From Ramlibacter henchirensis (lineage in GTDB: Bacteria; Pseudomonadota; Gammaproteobacteria; Burkholderiales; Burkholderiaceae_C): DNA of 64,000 nt. The DNA lies in contig NZ_SMLM01000001.1 of the NCBI RefSeq assembly GCF_004682015.1, positions 2,170,001 to 2,234,000 on the forward strand. Direction: 5' to 3'. Below the pieces are notes generated by a model. The model had not been told where the DNA came from. It was given only the letters and a program-made list of their open reading frames with translations, and made no database searches. Every line of letters starts with the position of its first letter. The stretch's first letter is position 1. Shown here piece after piece: positions 52,458 through 61,659 of the stretch. Both the position numbers and the translations under genes were made by a program.

Positions 52458-53363
52458 ATGTCCCCCGCTTCCAGACTCGCCCGCCTGCAGCGGTGGGTGC
52501 CCACCGGGCTCCTGGCGGCCTCGATCGCCAGCCTGGTCCTGCTGTGGCCGCAGTCGCCACTCCTGGCCTGCGTCATCGCGCTGATGGTCGCCCTCGCACA
52601 CGCCTGGGTCCTGGGGCTTGAGTTCATCCTGCTGCGCGTCGCGAGCCGAGGCGACCCCACGCCGGCGCCGAGCCCCCGCCAGCTGGCTGCCGCGTGGGGG
52701 CGTGAGGTGATCCTTGACATGGTGGTGTTCGGTTGGCGCCAGCCTTTTGACTGGAACCGCGTGCCGGACCAGTTGCAGGCCGCACCCGGCAAGGTCGGGA
52801 TCGTCTTCATCCACGGCTTTGTCTGCAACCGGGGCTTCTGGACGCCCTGGATGCGGCAGGCGCGCGACCGAGGGCATGCCTTTGCCGCGGTGAACCTGGA
52901 GCCGGTGTTCTGCTCGATCGACGAGTACTGCGCCACCATCGACCGCGCGGTCGACGCCGTGACCCGCGCGACGGGGCGCCCGCCCTTGCTCGTGAGTCAC
53001 AGCATGGGTGGGCTGGCCGCGCGCGCCTGGCTGCGTCATTGCGGCGGGCGGGCACGCGCTGCCCATGTGGTCACCATTGCAACGCCGCACGGCGGCACCT
53101 GGCTGGCGCGTTTCAGCCGCCTGCCGCCCGGCCGCGACATGCGGATCGGCTGCGACTGGATCAGCGCCCTGCCCGGAACAGAGCCCGACGCGACCCGCCT
53201 GTTCACCTGCTGGTACTCCAACTGCGACAACGTCGTGTTCCCGCCGACCACCGCGACGCTGCCGGGCGCCGACAACCGGCTGTTCGAAGGCGCCGCCCAC
53301 GTGGACCTGGCGTTCCGGCCGGCTGTGATCGATCACACGTTCGCCCTCGCGGGCCGCCTGTAA
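52458..53363 (+). CDS. Alpha/beta hydrolase (lipase-like) with N-terminal membrane anchor
   Basis: A 301-residue lipase-like hydrolase. The N terminus has two hydrophobic helices (~15-55). The alpha/beta hydrolase core starts at IVFIHGFVCNRGFW (oxyanion HG) with the nucleophile elbow SHSMGGLAAR and a candidate His in GAAHVDLAF. It resembles bacterial triacylglycerol lipases or PGAP1-like esterases. It is probably bound to the inner membrane. Confidence 0.83.
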   Translation: MSPASRLARLQRWVPTGLLAASIASLVLLWPQSPLLACVIALMVALAHAWVLGLEFILLRVASRGDPTPAPSPRQLAAAWGREVILDMVVFGWRQPFDWNRVPDQLQAAPGKVGIVFIHGFVCNRGFWTPWMRQARDRGHAFAAVNLEPVFCSIDEYCATIDRAVDAVTRATGRPPLLVSHSMGGLAARAWLRHCGGRARAAHVVTIATPHGGTWLARFSRLPPGRDMRIGCDWISALPGTEPDATRLFTCWYSNCDNVVFPPTTATLPGADNRLFEGAAHVDLAFRPAVIDHTFALAGRL

Positions 53364-53399
53364 GATGGTTCGACGCCGACGCCGAAAAGAAACCGACCC

Positions 53400-54524
53400 A
53401 TGGCCCTGATCGTCGTGATGGAGGACGAAGCCTTCACACGGAACCTGCTGACTTCCGTTCTGAAGAAGGATGGGCACGAGGTGCTCTCCGCCGAGGACGG
53501 CGCCAAGGGCCTGCTGCTGGTCGAGTCGCGCCGCCCCGACCTGGTCATCAGCGACGTGCAGATGCCGAACCTGAACGGCTTCGACATGGTGGCCTCGCTT
53601 CGCCGCCACGCCGACCCCGACGTCGCCCGCACGCCGGTCGTCCTGCTCACCTCGCTGCCCGAGCGCGCTCACATGCGCATCGGCATGACGACAGGCGCCG
53701 ACGACTACCTCATAAAACCGGTGCGGCCGGGTGAGCTGCTCGAGGCGGTCTCGGCGCAGCTGAACAAGCGGGCCATGCACGCGAACATGCAGAACCTTGC
53801 GGTCGACAAGGCTGTGCAGGCTGCGCTGGAGGAACAGCGGCACTACCTGTCCAAGCTGTACGAACAGCGCCTGGCCAACGAGCTCAGCGCCCGCTGGCCC
53901 ACTGAAAGCGGCGGCGCGGCGGATGAGCGCTTCCCCTGCGCCACGGTGCTGTTCGTCGACGTTCCCAGCTACTCGGGCGTCGCGGAGCGGCTCAGTCCCG
54001 CCGAACTTGCCGAGCTCGTGCGGCGGTTCTACGGCAGCGCGAACGACTCGGCCCACCTGTTCGGCGCTCGCCACATCCAGTTCGTGGGCGAGGGCGTGCT
54101 GGCCGTCTTCGTCGACGCCACGGACACCCGGACGGTCAACCATGGCCTGCGCGCGCTGCGCGCCGCCATCGGCTTGGCCGAGGCCACGCGCGGCATCCAG
54201 CAGTACCTCGCGACCACCTATCCCGACCGGAAGCTGCCGCGGTTCGAGGCCCATGTCGCACTGCACGCGGGCCCGGTGACTCTCACGGTCGTCCAGGACC
54301 CGCTGCATTCGCCCGTGCCGCAGACGCTTCCGGTCGGCGAGGCCGTAAGCGCCACGATGCTGCTTCAGCACCAGGGCCGTTCGCTGGGATGGCCGGTCGT
54401 GGCCAGCGTGGCCGCGCTGCGACAACTGACGGGAGCGGTCACTGTCGGCCGCCGCTCGCTGGTGAAGCTTCCCGGCCGCAGCGAACCGCTCGACGTCGCC
54501 GAAATCACCGGCCTCGCGCACTAG
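53400..54524 (+). CDS. Response regulator with class III cyclase-homology domain
   Basis: A 374-residue two-domain protein. The receiver domain (residues 1-120) has the acidic pair MEDE, phospho-Asp52 (VISDVQMP) and Lys106. A helical linker leads to a cyclase homology domain (~176-370) with TVLFVDVPSYSG (metal Asp187). The second metal position, normally Asp in a GDG loop, is Glu231 (VGEGVLAVF), which weakens the case for catalysis. It could be a phosphorylation-controlled cyclase, or a catalytically reduced nucleotide-binding effector. The gene lies upstream of LuxR-type and Crp-type regulators. Confidence 0.82.
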   Translation: MALIVVMEDEAFTRNLLTSVLKKDGHEVLSAEDGAKGLLLVESRRPDLVISDVQMPNLNGFDMVASLRRHADPDVARTPVVLLTSLPERAHMRIGMTTGADDYLIKPVRPGELLEAVSAQLNKRAMHANMQNLAVDKAVQAALEEQRHYLSKLYEQRLANELSARWPTESGGAADERFPCATVLFVDVPSYSGVAERLSPAELAELVRRFYGSANDSAHLFGARHIQFVGEGVLAVFVDATDTRTVNHGLRALRAAIGLAEATRGIQQYLATTYPDRKLPRFEAHVALHAGPVTLTVVQDPLHSPVPQTLPVGEAVSATMLLQHQGRSLGWPVVASVAALRQLTGAVTVGRRSLVKLPGRSEPLDVAEITGLAH

Positions 54525-54634
54525 TCGCCGCTCCCGGCTGGTGACGCATTTCACAGGCGGCAGCGGCGCTATTCACCACCGCACGCCTGCCTCGTTTCCT
54601 AAGCTTGCGCCACATCAACAAGCAGGGGGAAACA

Positions 54635-55285
54635 ATGCAAGGGACGATCACACCAAGAGCGAGCCGCGGCGCTGCCGGGCACCCGGCCACTGCGCCGCAG
54701 CTGGAATTGGTACTGGACGAACTCGCCTACGGAGTCGCGGTCACCACGGGGGCAGGCGAGCTGGTGCACGCCAACCACGCCGCGCGGCAGGAGCTCAATC
54801 GCAATCGCGCGCTGTGGCTGCAGAACGGCCGGCTTCGGGTTCAGTCCCCGCAGGACCAGCAGACGCTTCAGGGCGCGCTCGCCAAGGCCGCAGCGGGCCG
54901 GCGCAGCCTGATCACGCTGGGTGGCGCCGAGTCGCAGCGCCTCAGCCTGGCGGTGGTGCCGATGCGCCGGCCGCAGGAGGGCGCACCGGCGCACGCTGCG
55001 CTGATGTTCTCCCGCCCGTCGGTATGCGGCTCCCTGATGCTCTGTTTCTTCGCGCGCAGCCACTCGCTCACGTCGGCCGAGGAGAACGTGCTTGGCATCC
55101 TCTGCCAGGGCTATTCGGCGCCCGAGATCGCGCGCCACCTGCAGGTGGCGGTCTCCACCGTGCGCAGCCACGTCCGGAGCCTGTGCGCCAAGACGCGCTC
55201 GAGCGGCGTGCGCGAACTGGTCAATCGCGTGGCGATGCTGCCGCCGGTCGCGCCCGCGCCGCTGCTGCACGAACCGATGCATTGA
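54635..55285 (+). CDS. LuxR-family transcriptional regulator with PAS-like domain
   Basis: A 216-residue regulator with a PAS-like N-terminal sensory half (YGVAVTTGAGELVHANHAAR) and a C-terminal LuxR HTH (LTSAEENVLGILCQGYSAPE, IARHLQVAVSTVRSHVRSL). The ATG at 54635 follows AGGGGGAAACA; a TTG at 54605 is also in frame. It is co-oriented with the cyclase-homology gene and the Crp-type gene, but with ~110-nt and 60-nt spacing. Confidence 0.85.
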   Translation: MQGTITPRASRGAAGHPATAPQLELVLDELAYGVAVTTGAGELVHANHAARQELNRNRALWLQNGRLRVQSPQDQQTLQGALAKAAAGRRSLITLGGAESQRLSLAVVPMRRPQEGAPAHAALMFSRPSVCGSLMLCFFARSHSLTSAEENVLGILCQGYSAPEIARHLQVAVSTVRSHVRSLCAKTRSSGVRELVNRVAMLPPVAPAPLLHEPMH

Positions 55286-55345
55286 ACAGGCCGCAAGGCC
55301 CTTCGGCAGCGCAGCGCCGCTGCTAGAGTGCCTGCGCAGGTTCCG

Positions 55346-55999
55346 ATGACCACGTCCGACGCGGCGCACGACCGTCTTTTCTCCTCGCTCAGTCCCACCG
55401 TGCGCGCCTTCGCCTCACGCGGCGTGCCGCGCAGCTATCCCAGGAACACGGTGATCGTGCACGAGGGCGAGATGGGCGACACCACCTTCGTGCTGCTGCA
55501 GGGCTGCGTGAAGGTCTACTCGACCGACGTCGATGGCCGCGAGATCACCTACGACATCGTCCATGCCGGCGACTACTTCGCCGAGATGTGGCTCGATGGC
55601 GGGCCGCGCTCCGCGTCCGTGATCACCCTCGAGCCCTGCTTGTGCGCCGTGGTCAGCCGCGCCGAGATGATCCAGCACCTGGAGCAGTCACCCGAATTCA
55701 CGCGCCACCTGCTGGCCCGCATGATCGGGCGCGTTCGCGCGGCGACCGCGAAGGCGCGCCAGCTGGCGCTGAACAACGTCTACGAACGCGTGGTGAGCGT
55801 GCTGGAAGGCGGCCACGGACCTGCCGGCTCCGGCGCACCCATCGTGCTTTCCGCGCTCACGCACCAGGCGATCGCGAGCCGCGTCGGCTCCTCGCGGGAG
55901 ATGGTCAGCCGGATCCTGAAGGAGCTGGAGCGAGGCGGCTACGTCGAACTGGGACTGCGCCGCATCGTCCTCAAGCGCAAGCTGCCGGCCCGCTGGTGA
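55346..55999 (+). CDS. Crp/Fnr-family transcriptional regulator
   Basis: A 217-residue regulator with a cyclic-nucleotide-binding jelly roll (NTVIVHEGEMGDTTFVLLQG) and a C-terminal winged HTH with the recognition stretch IASRVGSSREMVSRILKEL. It lacks the N-terminal Fe-S cysteines of Fnr, so an effector nucleotide is plausible. Its 3' end overlaps the tail of the convergent cyclase gene by 29 bp. Confidence 0.92.
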   Translation: MTTSDAAHDRLFSSLSPTVRAFASRGVPRSYPRNTVIVHEGEMGDTTFVLLQGCVKVYSTDVDGREITYDIVHAGDYFAEMWLDGGPRSASVITLEPCLCAVVSRAEMIQHLEQSPEFTRHLLARMIGRVRAATAKARQLALNNVYERVVSVLEGGHGPAGSGAPIVLSALTHQAIASRVGSSREMVSRILKELERGGYVELGLRRIVLKRKLPARW

Positions 56000-56546
56000 C
56001 GGGCACCGGCTGCACGCGGTACACCTGCACCGGCTCTCGCACGTGGCGCAGCTGGTGGGTGCCGCTGTCCTCCAGCTGGCGCCGGGCGTTCTCTTCGAGC
56101 AGCTCGCGCAGCGCCGCGGTGATGCAGACCTCGCCGGGCTTGGCGATCCCCAGGAGCCGGCTGGTGAGGTTCACGCCCCGGCCGTAGATGTCGTATTCGT
56201 CGGCGACGAAGCGCGCCACGTGGGCGGCGATGCGCAAGCGGATCCGGTCCTCCTCGCCGCAGCCCTGGTTGCCCGCATCGCTGATGCGCAGCAGCACGAA
56301 GGCGGCCGCGATCGCGTCCTCCGCATTGGCGAACTCCAGCATCAGGCCGTCGCCCGTGCTCTTGTGGATGCGGCCACTGAAAGCCTGCATCGCGTCCCGC
56401 GCCTCGCGCACGAAGCGCTGCCAGCGGCGGATGAAACCCGGTTCGTCCCGCTCCATCAGACGCACCGACTCCACGACGTCCAGCACCATGATGATGCGAG
56501 TGCGCCGAGTGGAGCGGGACGGGGAATAGGGCGGGGGAGATTGCAT
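55971..56546 (-). CDS. Small class III adenylate/guanylate cyclase
   Basis: A ~191-residue stand-alone cyclase homology domain. Both metal-binding Asp residues are intact (Asp23 in IIMVLDVVES and Asp66 in HKSTGDGLMLEF). No signal peptide or sensor domain. Whether the product is cAMP or cGMP is not decidable here. The start at 56546 lacks a clear ribosome binding site; a longer start at 56606 is possible. It is convergent and overlapping with the Crp-type gene, so the two may form a synthase-receptor pair. Confidence 0.82.
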   Translation of the reverse strand: MQSPPPYSPSRSTRRTRIIMVLDVVESVRLMERDEPGFIRRWQRFVREARDAMQAFSGRIHKSTGDGLMLEFANAEDAIAAAFVLLRISDAGNQGCGEEDRIRLRIAAHVARFVADEYDIYGRGVNLTSRLLGIAKPGEVCITAALRELLEENARRQLEDSGTHQLRHVREPVQVYRVQPVPVTSGPAACA

Positions 56547-56657
56547 TCGAGCGACGGGCGCGGCAGGCGACCGCTCGAATTGTCGAGTTGCACGCCGCGC
56601 ACGCAAGGCCGCCAGCGTCCTGCGTTGTCAAACCTGACAGGTCGCGCTCGACCGCGC

Positions 56658-57791
56658 TCAGGTCTGCTGCGTCGCGAGCACGCCGCGGCGCATCTGGTCC
56701 AGCTCCATCGTCTCGAACAGCGCCTTGAAGTTGCCTTCGCCGAAGCCCTCGTTGCCCTTGCGCTGGATGAACTCGAAGAAGATGGGCCCGAGCTGGTTCT
56801 CGCTGAAGATCTGCAGCAGCAGTTCGCCGGGCTTGCCGTCCACGAGGATGTTGCGCTGCTGCAGTGCGTGGATGTTCTCCGCCAGGTTCGGAATTCTTCG
56901 CGGCAGCAGCTCGTAGTAGGTCTCGCTGGTGTTCAGCAGCTTCACGCCGGCCATCTGCAGCGAGTCGACCGTGTCGTACAGGTTGGAGGATCCCAGCGCG
57001 ATGTGCTGGATGCCCTCGCCGTGGTACTTGTCCAGGTACTCCTGGATCTGGCCCGCCTTCTCGTTGCCTTCCTCGTTGATCGGGATGCGGATCTTTCCGC
57101 AGGGACTGGTCATCGCCTTGCTCTTCACGCCGGTGGCCTGGCCCTCGATGTCGAAGTAGCGGATCTCGCGGAAGTTGAACAGGCGCTCGTAGAACTCCGA
57201 CCACTCCGCCATTCGCCCGCGGTGCACGTTGTGCGTGAGGTGGTCGATGTACGTCAGCCCGAAGCCGCTCGGGTTGAGCGCCTGCTGCGAATCGATCCCC
57301 GGCAGCGGTTCGAAGTCCACGTCGTAGAAGCCGATGTTGCCGATGTCGCCTTCCTTCGCGCCGTTCTTGCCGCGCCAGCGGTCCACCAGGTAGATCAGGC
57401 TGTCGCCGATGCCCTTGATTGCGGGGATGTTCAACTCGCCCGGCCCGGCCTGGCCCGCATAGCCCCATGCGCCGAGCGAGATCGCGCGCTCGTACGCCGC
57501 CTTCGCATCGCGCACGCGGAACGCGATCGCGCAGATGCTCGGGCCATGCAGGCGCGCGAAGCGCTGCGCGAACGAATCGGGCTCCGCGTTCACGATGAAG
57601 TTGATGCCGCCCTGCCGGTAGAGCACCACGTCCTTGTGGCGGTGCCGCGCGATCGGCCGGAATCCCATCCGCTCGAACAGCGCGCCCATGGCCTTCGGGT
57701 CGGGCGCGGCGTACTCGATGAACTCGAATCCGTCGGTGCCCATCGGGTTGTCCCAGGCGGCGAAAGTGCGCGCAGCCGGTGCGGCGTCCAT
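56658..57791 (-). CDS. hppD: 4-hydroxyphenylpyruvate dioxygenase
   Basis: A 377-residue Fe(II) dioxygenase that converts 4-hydroxyphenylpyruvate to homogentisate in tyrosine breakdown. The two-module VOC fold is complete; iron ligands fall in YIDHLTHNV, IQHIALGSS and IFFEFIQRKG. Start chosen at 57791 after AAGGAGACAGC. It is divergent from an Lrp-type regulator, which is the usual tyrosine-pathway controller arrangement. Confidence 0.95.
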   Translation of the reverse strand: MDAAPAARTFAAWDNPMGTDGFEFIEYAAPDPKAMGALFERMGFRPIARHRHKDVVLYRQGGINFIVNAEPDSFAQRFARLHGPSICAIAFRVRDAKAAYERAISLGAWGYAGQAGPGELNIPAIKGIGDSLIYLVDRWRGKNGAKEGDIGNIGFYDVDFEPLPGIDSQQALNPSGFGLTYIDHLTHNVHRGRMAEWSEFYERLFNFREIRYFDIEGQATGVKSKAMTSPCGKIRIPINEEGNEKAGQIQEYLDKYHGEGIQHIALGSSNLYDTVDSLQMAGVKLLNTSETYYELLPRRIPNLAENIHALQQRNILVDGKPGELLLQIFSENQLGPIFFEFIQRKGNEGFGEGNFKALFETMELDQMRRGVLATQQT

Positions 57792-57840
57792 GCTGTCTCC
57801 TTGCGTTTGAACCACCCGGAACTTTAGGCGCACGAACCCT

Positions 57841-57892
57841 CAGTTTTCCGCCGGAGATCGGCTCAAAACGCTATCCTTTCTCAGGAAAACTG
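57841..57892. promoter_or_regulatory. Inverted repeat between hppD and lrp-type gene, candidate operator
   Basis: Arms CAGTTTTCC (57841-57849) and GGAAAACTG (57884-57892) flank the -10-like TATCCT (57872-57877) of the regulator gene. The 34-bp spacing equals about three turns, fitting an Lrp-type multimer. Confidence 0.55.
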
Positions 57893-57896
57893 CGTT

Positions 57897-58379
57897 ATGA
57901 ACGACTCTTCCGCACTCGACAAGCTCGACAAAGCCATCCTGCGCTCGCTGCAGCAGAACGGCCGCGAAACCTACGACGTGATCGGCGAGCAGGTCGGCCT
58001 TTCGCCCAGCGCGGTGCTGCGCCGGGTCAAGCGGCTGGAGGACGCCGGCGTGATCGACCGCTACGTCGCCCTGGTGCGCCCCGAGGCGATCGGGCTGGGG
58101 CTCACGGCCTACATCAACGTGCGCCTGGAAAAGCACACCGAGACGCACAAGCGCAACCCGATGGACGTGTTCCGCGCCAGCGTGCAGGGCTGGCCCGAGG
58201 TGGTCGAGTGCGCGGCGCTCACCGGCGACATGGACTTCCTGCTGCGCGTCGTGGTGCAGGACATGGCGCACTACAGCCGCTTCATCATGGACACGCTGCT
58301 CAAGCACCCCAGCGTGCAGGACTGCAAGACGAGCTTCGTGCTCGACAGCGTGAAGGCCACCACTGCGATGCCGGTGTAG
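57897..58379 (+). CDS. Lrp/AsnC-family transcriptional regulator
   Basis: A 160-residue Lrp protein with the HTH DKLDKAILRSLQQNGRETYD, GLSPSAVLRRVKRLEDAG and a RAM domain (ALTGDMDFLLRVVVQDMAH). Being divergent from hppD by 105 bp, it likely controls tyrosine catabolism with an aromatic amino or keto acid ligand. Confidence 0.92.
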   Translation: MNDSSALDKLDKAILRSLQQNGRETYDVIGEQVGLSPSAVLRRVKRLEDAGVIDRYVALVRPEAIGLGLTAYINVRLEKHTETHKRNPMDVFRASVQGWPEVVECAALTGDMDFLLRVVVQDMAHYSRFIMDTLLKHPSVQDCKTSFVLDSVKATTAMPV

Positions 58380-58412
58380 CCGGCGCCGTGGTCCGGAGCA
58401 CACGCCCCGATT

Positions 58413-58426
58413 AGGTAGAACTACCT
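58413..58426. promoter_or_regulatory. Short palindrome AGGTAG-AA-CTACCT upstream of GNAT gene
   Basis: Perfect 6-bp arms with a 2-base spacer, ending ~52 bases before the GNAT start. Shape and position fit an activator (for example LuxR/NarL-type) site; no binding protein can be assigned. Confidence 0.4.
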
Positions 58427-58478
58427 TCTCCGGCGCTGCCGGGCTTGGGACGCTGTTGGGAACCCTTAAATTGGGTCC

Positions 58479-59135
58479 ATGGCCTTTGAACAAACCTTGC
58501 GGCCATCCTTCGTGGTCATCCCGATCCGCTCGCTCGGTCCCGAGCACCGCGACCGCATCGCGGCCCACCTGCTGGCGTTGCCGCCGGACGACCGCTACCT
58601 GCGCTTCGGCTACGCCGCGTCCGATGAGCAGGTGCGGCGCTACGTCGAGCAGCTCGACTTCGAGCGCGACGACATCTTCGGCATCTACAACCGGCGGCTC
58701 GAGCTCATCGCGATGGCGCACCTGGCGTATTCGCGCGATCCGGATTCGGCGAACTGCGCCGAGTTCGGCGTGTCGGTGCTCGCCAGGGCACGCGGCCGCG
58801 GCTGGGGCCGCCGGCTGTTCGAGCGCGCCGTGCTCCATGCGCGCAACGAGGGCGTGGACCTGCTCTTCATCCATGCGCTGAGCGAGAACGTCGCGATGCT
58901 GAAGATCGCCAGGAGCGCCGGCGCCACGCTGGAGCGCTTCGGCAGCGAGACCGAAGCGCACCTGCGCCTGCCGCCGGCCACGCTGGACACGCACATGAGC
59001 GAGCTCGTCGATGAGCAGCTGGCCCAGACCGACTACCGCCTCAAACAGCAGGCCAAGAGCTTCTGGGATTTCCTCGCCCTGGTGCAGGAGACGCGGCAGG
59101 GCGTTCGCGAGGCGCGCCACCGCTCGGCGAGCTGA
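58479..59135 (+). CDS. GNAT-family N-acetyltransferase
   Basis: A 218-residue acetyltransferase with an Acetyl-CoA binding motif VLARARGRGWGRRLFERAV and N-terminal PPDDRYLRFGYAASDEQV, typical of PatZ-like or TmcA-unrelated GNATs. Beyond the fold (~175) it carries a helical tail of ~40 residues. It could acetylate a protein or small molecule. A short palindrome is found upstream. Confidence 0.85.
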   Translation: MAFEQTLRPSFVVIPIRSLGPEHRDRIAAHLLALPPDDRYLRFGYAASDEQVRRYVEQLDFERDDIFGIYNRRLELIAMAHLAYSRDPDSANCAEFGVSVLARARGRGWGRRLFERAVLHARNEGVDLLFIHALSENVAMLKIARSAGATLERFGSETEAHLRLPPATLDTHMSELVDEQLAQTDYRLKQQAKSFWDFLALVQETRQGVREARHRSAS

Positions 59136-59226
59136 GCCGTGGCGGGCGTGCGCCCGTCACGGAACCGGGGACGATTGCGCTATCCTAGTCGTCCCCCAAC
59201 CACCGCACGTCCTGCACACAGAGGCT

Positions 59227-60114
59227 GTGTCCGACCCCCACCCTGCGCGGTCTCCCGAGAGAGAAGACCGGCGCACGTTCCTGCAGAAGGTCGCCGAGTT
59301 CATCCATCCGGGCCCGGACTCCCGCGATGAACTGATCGAAACCCTGGCGGACGCCGAAGACAACGAGATCATCGACGCCGAATCGCGTGTGATGCTCGAA
59401 GGCGTGATCAAGATGGCCGACCTCACTGCCGGCGACGTGATGGTGGCCGCGCCGCGGATGGACCTGGTCAACATCGATTCGCCGTACGAGGAGATCCTGC
59501 ACCTCGTCATCGACACGGCGCATTCGCGCTTTCCGGTCTACGAGGGCGATCGCGAGAACATCATCGGCATCCTGCTGGCCAAGGACCTGCTCAAGCTGCA
59601 GCGCGCGCCGGAGCTGAACATCCGCGCGCTGCTGCGCCCCGCGGTCTTCGTGCCGGAGAGCAAGGGCCTGAACGACCTCCTGCGAGAGTTCCGCGGCAAC
59701 CGCAACCACCTCGCCATCGTCATCGACGAATTCGGCCGTGTCGCCGGCCTGATCACGATCGAGGACGTGCTCGAGCAGATCGTCGGCGAGATCGAGGACG
59801 AGTTCGACATCGCCGAGGAAGAGGGGGACATCTTCGCGCTGGCAGACCGCACGTACCGCGTGAGCGGCGACACGGCCATCGAGAAGGTGAACGAAGCGTT
59901 CGGCGTGGACCTGGCGCCCGACGAGGGCGTCTCCGACGGCGAGAAGCGCTTCGAGACCATCGGCGGGCTGATCGCGCACGACATGGGCCACGTGCCCAAG
60001 CGCGGCGAACACCATCGCAAGGCGGGCCTGGACTTCGTCGTGCTGCACACCAAGGGCGGCGCCGTGCGCTGGTTCAAGGTGGCGCCCGCCCGCAGCGACG
60101 ACGACACCGGGTGA
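59227..60114 (+). CDS. corC: CorC/HlyC-type CBS-domain transporter-associated protein
   Basis: A 295-residue cytosolic protein with two CBS domains (~75-190) and the CorC_HlyC C-terminal domain (~205-285, TYRVSGDTAIEKVNEAF). It lacks a membrane DUF21 domain. CorC aids Mg/Co efflux or lipoprotein-coupled functions. The GTG start at 59227 is preceded by GAGG. Its stop overlaps the lnt start (GTGA), as in many betaproteobacteria. Confidence 0.93.
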   Translation: MSDPHPARSPEREDRRTFLQKVAEFIHPGPDSRDELIETLADAEDNEIIDAESRVMLEGVIKMADLTAGDVMVAAPRMDLVNIDSPYEEILHLVIDTAHSRFPVYEGDRENIIGILLAKDLLKLQRAPELNIRALLRPAVFVPESKGLNDLLREFRGNRNHLAIVIDEFGRVAGLITIEDVLEQIVGEIEDEFDIAEEEGDIFALADRTYRVSGDTAIEKVNEAFGVDLAPDEGVSDGEKRFETIGGLIAHDMGHVPKRGEHHRKAGLDFVVLHTKGGAVRWFKVAPARSDDDTG

Positions 60115-61649
60115 TCCGCGCCGACCGCTCCGCGGCGCTTCCGTGGGCCCTCCTGCCGGCCGCCGGCCTGGCCCAGGCGGTGTCCATCGCCACGCCCTGG
60201 TCCGGCCGGCCGCTCTGGTGGCTGCAGGTCGCGTCGCTCGCCTTGCTCGCGTGGTGCATCGCGCAGCCGATTGAGGTGAAGTCGGTGCTGCTTCGCACCT
60301 GGCTGTTTGCCACCGTCTGGCTCACCGGCACGTTCTGGTGGCTGTTCATCTCCATGCACACCTACGGCGGACTGCCCGCGCCGCTGGCGGCCGTGGCCGT
60401 GCTGGCGCTCGCGGCCTTCCTGGGCGGCTACTACGCGCTCGCGATGGCGTTCTGGCGCTGGCGGTCACCGGCGGGGCCGCTGCGCTCGATAGCGAGCTTC
60501 GCGGCCCTGTGGCTGCTGGCGGAGCTGTTGCGCGGGCGCTGGTTCACCGGCTTCCCCTGGGGCGCGGGCGGCTATGCGCACGTCGACGGGCCACTGGCTT
60601 TCCTCGCGCCCTGGATCGGCGTCTATGGCATCGGCGCCGTGGCCGCTGCCATCGCCGCTGCCCTGTCGTTCCTGCCGCAGGCCTGGCGATCGCGGCGCTA
60701 TTGGCTGGCCGCGGGGGTGTGGGTGCTGCTGCTGGCCGCCTGCACGCAAATCGCGCCCACGCACGATGAAGCCGCCGGTGCGCCGCTGCCCGTCACGCTC
60801 CTGCAAGGCAACATCCCGCAGGACGAGAAGTTCGAGGGCCGCACCGGCGTGCCGCTCGCGCTCCAGTGGTATGCCGAGCAACTGACGGCCGCCCGCACGA
60901 GCCTCGTCGTGGCGCCCGAGACGGCGATCCCTCTGCTGCCCCAGCAGTTGCCGGAGGGCTACCTCCAAAGCCTGGCCGAACACTTCGGGCGGGGCGAACA
61001 GGCTTCGCTGATCGGCATCCCGCTCGGCAGCTACGAGCAGGGCTACACCAACTCCGTCGTCGGTCTCAAGCCGGGCGCCGATGCGTACCGCTTCGACAAG
61101 CACCACCTCGTCCCTTTCGGCGAATTCATCCCGCCGCTGTTCCGCTGGTTCACCGACCTGATGAACATTCCGCTGGGCGATTTCAACCGCGGCTCGGTGG
61201 GCCAGCCCTCGTTCGAGTGGCAGGGCCAGCGGCTCGCACCCAACGTCTGCTACGAAGATCTGTTCGGCGAGGAACTGGCGGCGCGCTTCGTGGACCCGCG
61301 CCTCGCGCCCACCATCTTCGTGAACGTCAGCAACATCGGCTGGTTCGGCAACACGGTCGCCATCGACCAGCACCTGCACATCAGCCGCATGCGCGCCCTC
61401 GAGTTCGCCCGCCCGGTGATCCGCGCCACCAACACGGGCGCGACGGCCATCATCGACCACCGCGCCCGCGTGACGCACTCGCTGGCGCCGCACACGCGCG
61501 ACGTGCTCACCGGCGAAGTGTCGGGGCGCGCCGGCACCACCCCCTTCGCCTGGTGGGCTTCGCGCCTGGGCCTGTGGCCGTTGTGGCTGCTGGCGCTTGC
61601 TCCTGTTTTGGGAGCGCTGCCGCGGCTTCGCAGGAGAGCGGGCACTTAA
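60111..61649 (+). CDS. lnt: Apolipoprotein N-acyltransferase
   Basis: A 512-residue inner-membrane enzyme that adds the third acyl chain to lipoproteins. Several N-terminal membrane helices precede a periplasmic nitrilase domain with the catalytic triad Glu ([10 protein letters not shown], ~269), Lys ([10 protein letters not shown], ~330) and Cys (NVCYEDLFG, ~380), which align with the E. coli residues 267/335/387. It overlaps the corC stop; glyQ starts 10 bp after it. Confidence 0.95.
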   Translation: MIRADRSAALPWALLPAAGLAQAVSIATPWSGRPLWWLQVASLALLAWCIAQPIEVKSVLLRTWLFATVWLTGTFWWLFISMHTYGGLPAPLAAVAVLALAAFLGGYYALAMAFWRWRSPAGPLRSIASFAALWLLAELLRGRWFTGFPWGAGGYAHVDGPLAFLAPWIGVYGIGAVAAAIAAALSFLPQAWRSRRYWLAAGVWVLLLAACTQIAPTHDEAAGAPLPVTLLQGNIPQDEKFEGRTGVPLALQWYAEQLTAARTSLVVAPETAIPLLPQQLPEGYLQSLAEHFGRGEQASLIGIPLGSYEQGYTNSVVGLKPGADAYRFDKHHLVPFGEFIPPLFRWFTDLMNIPLGDFNRGSVGQPSFEWQGQRLAPNVCYEDLFGEELAARFVDPRLAPTIFVNVSNIGWFGNTVAIDQHLHISRMRALEFARPVIRATNTGATAIIDHRARVTHSLAPHTRDVLTGEVSGRAGTTPFAWWASRLGLWPLWLLALAPVLGALPRLRRRAGT

Positions 61650-61659
61650 AATCGGCCCG

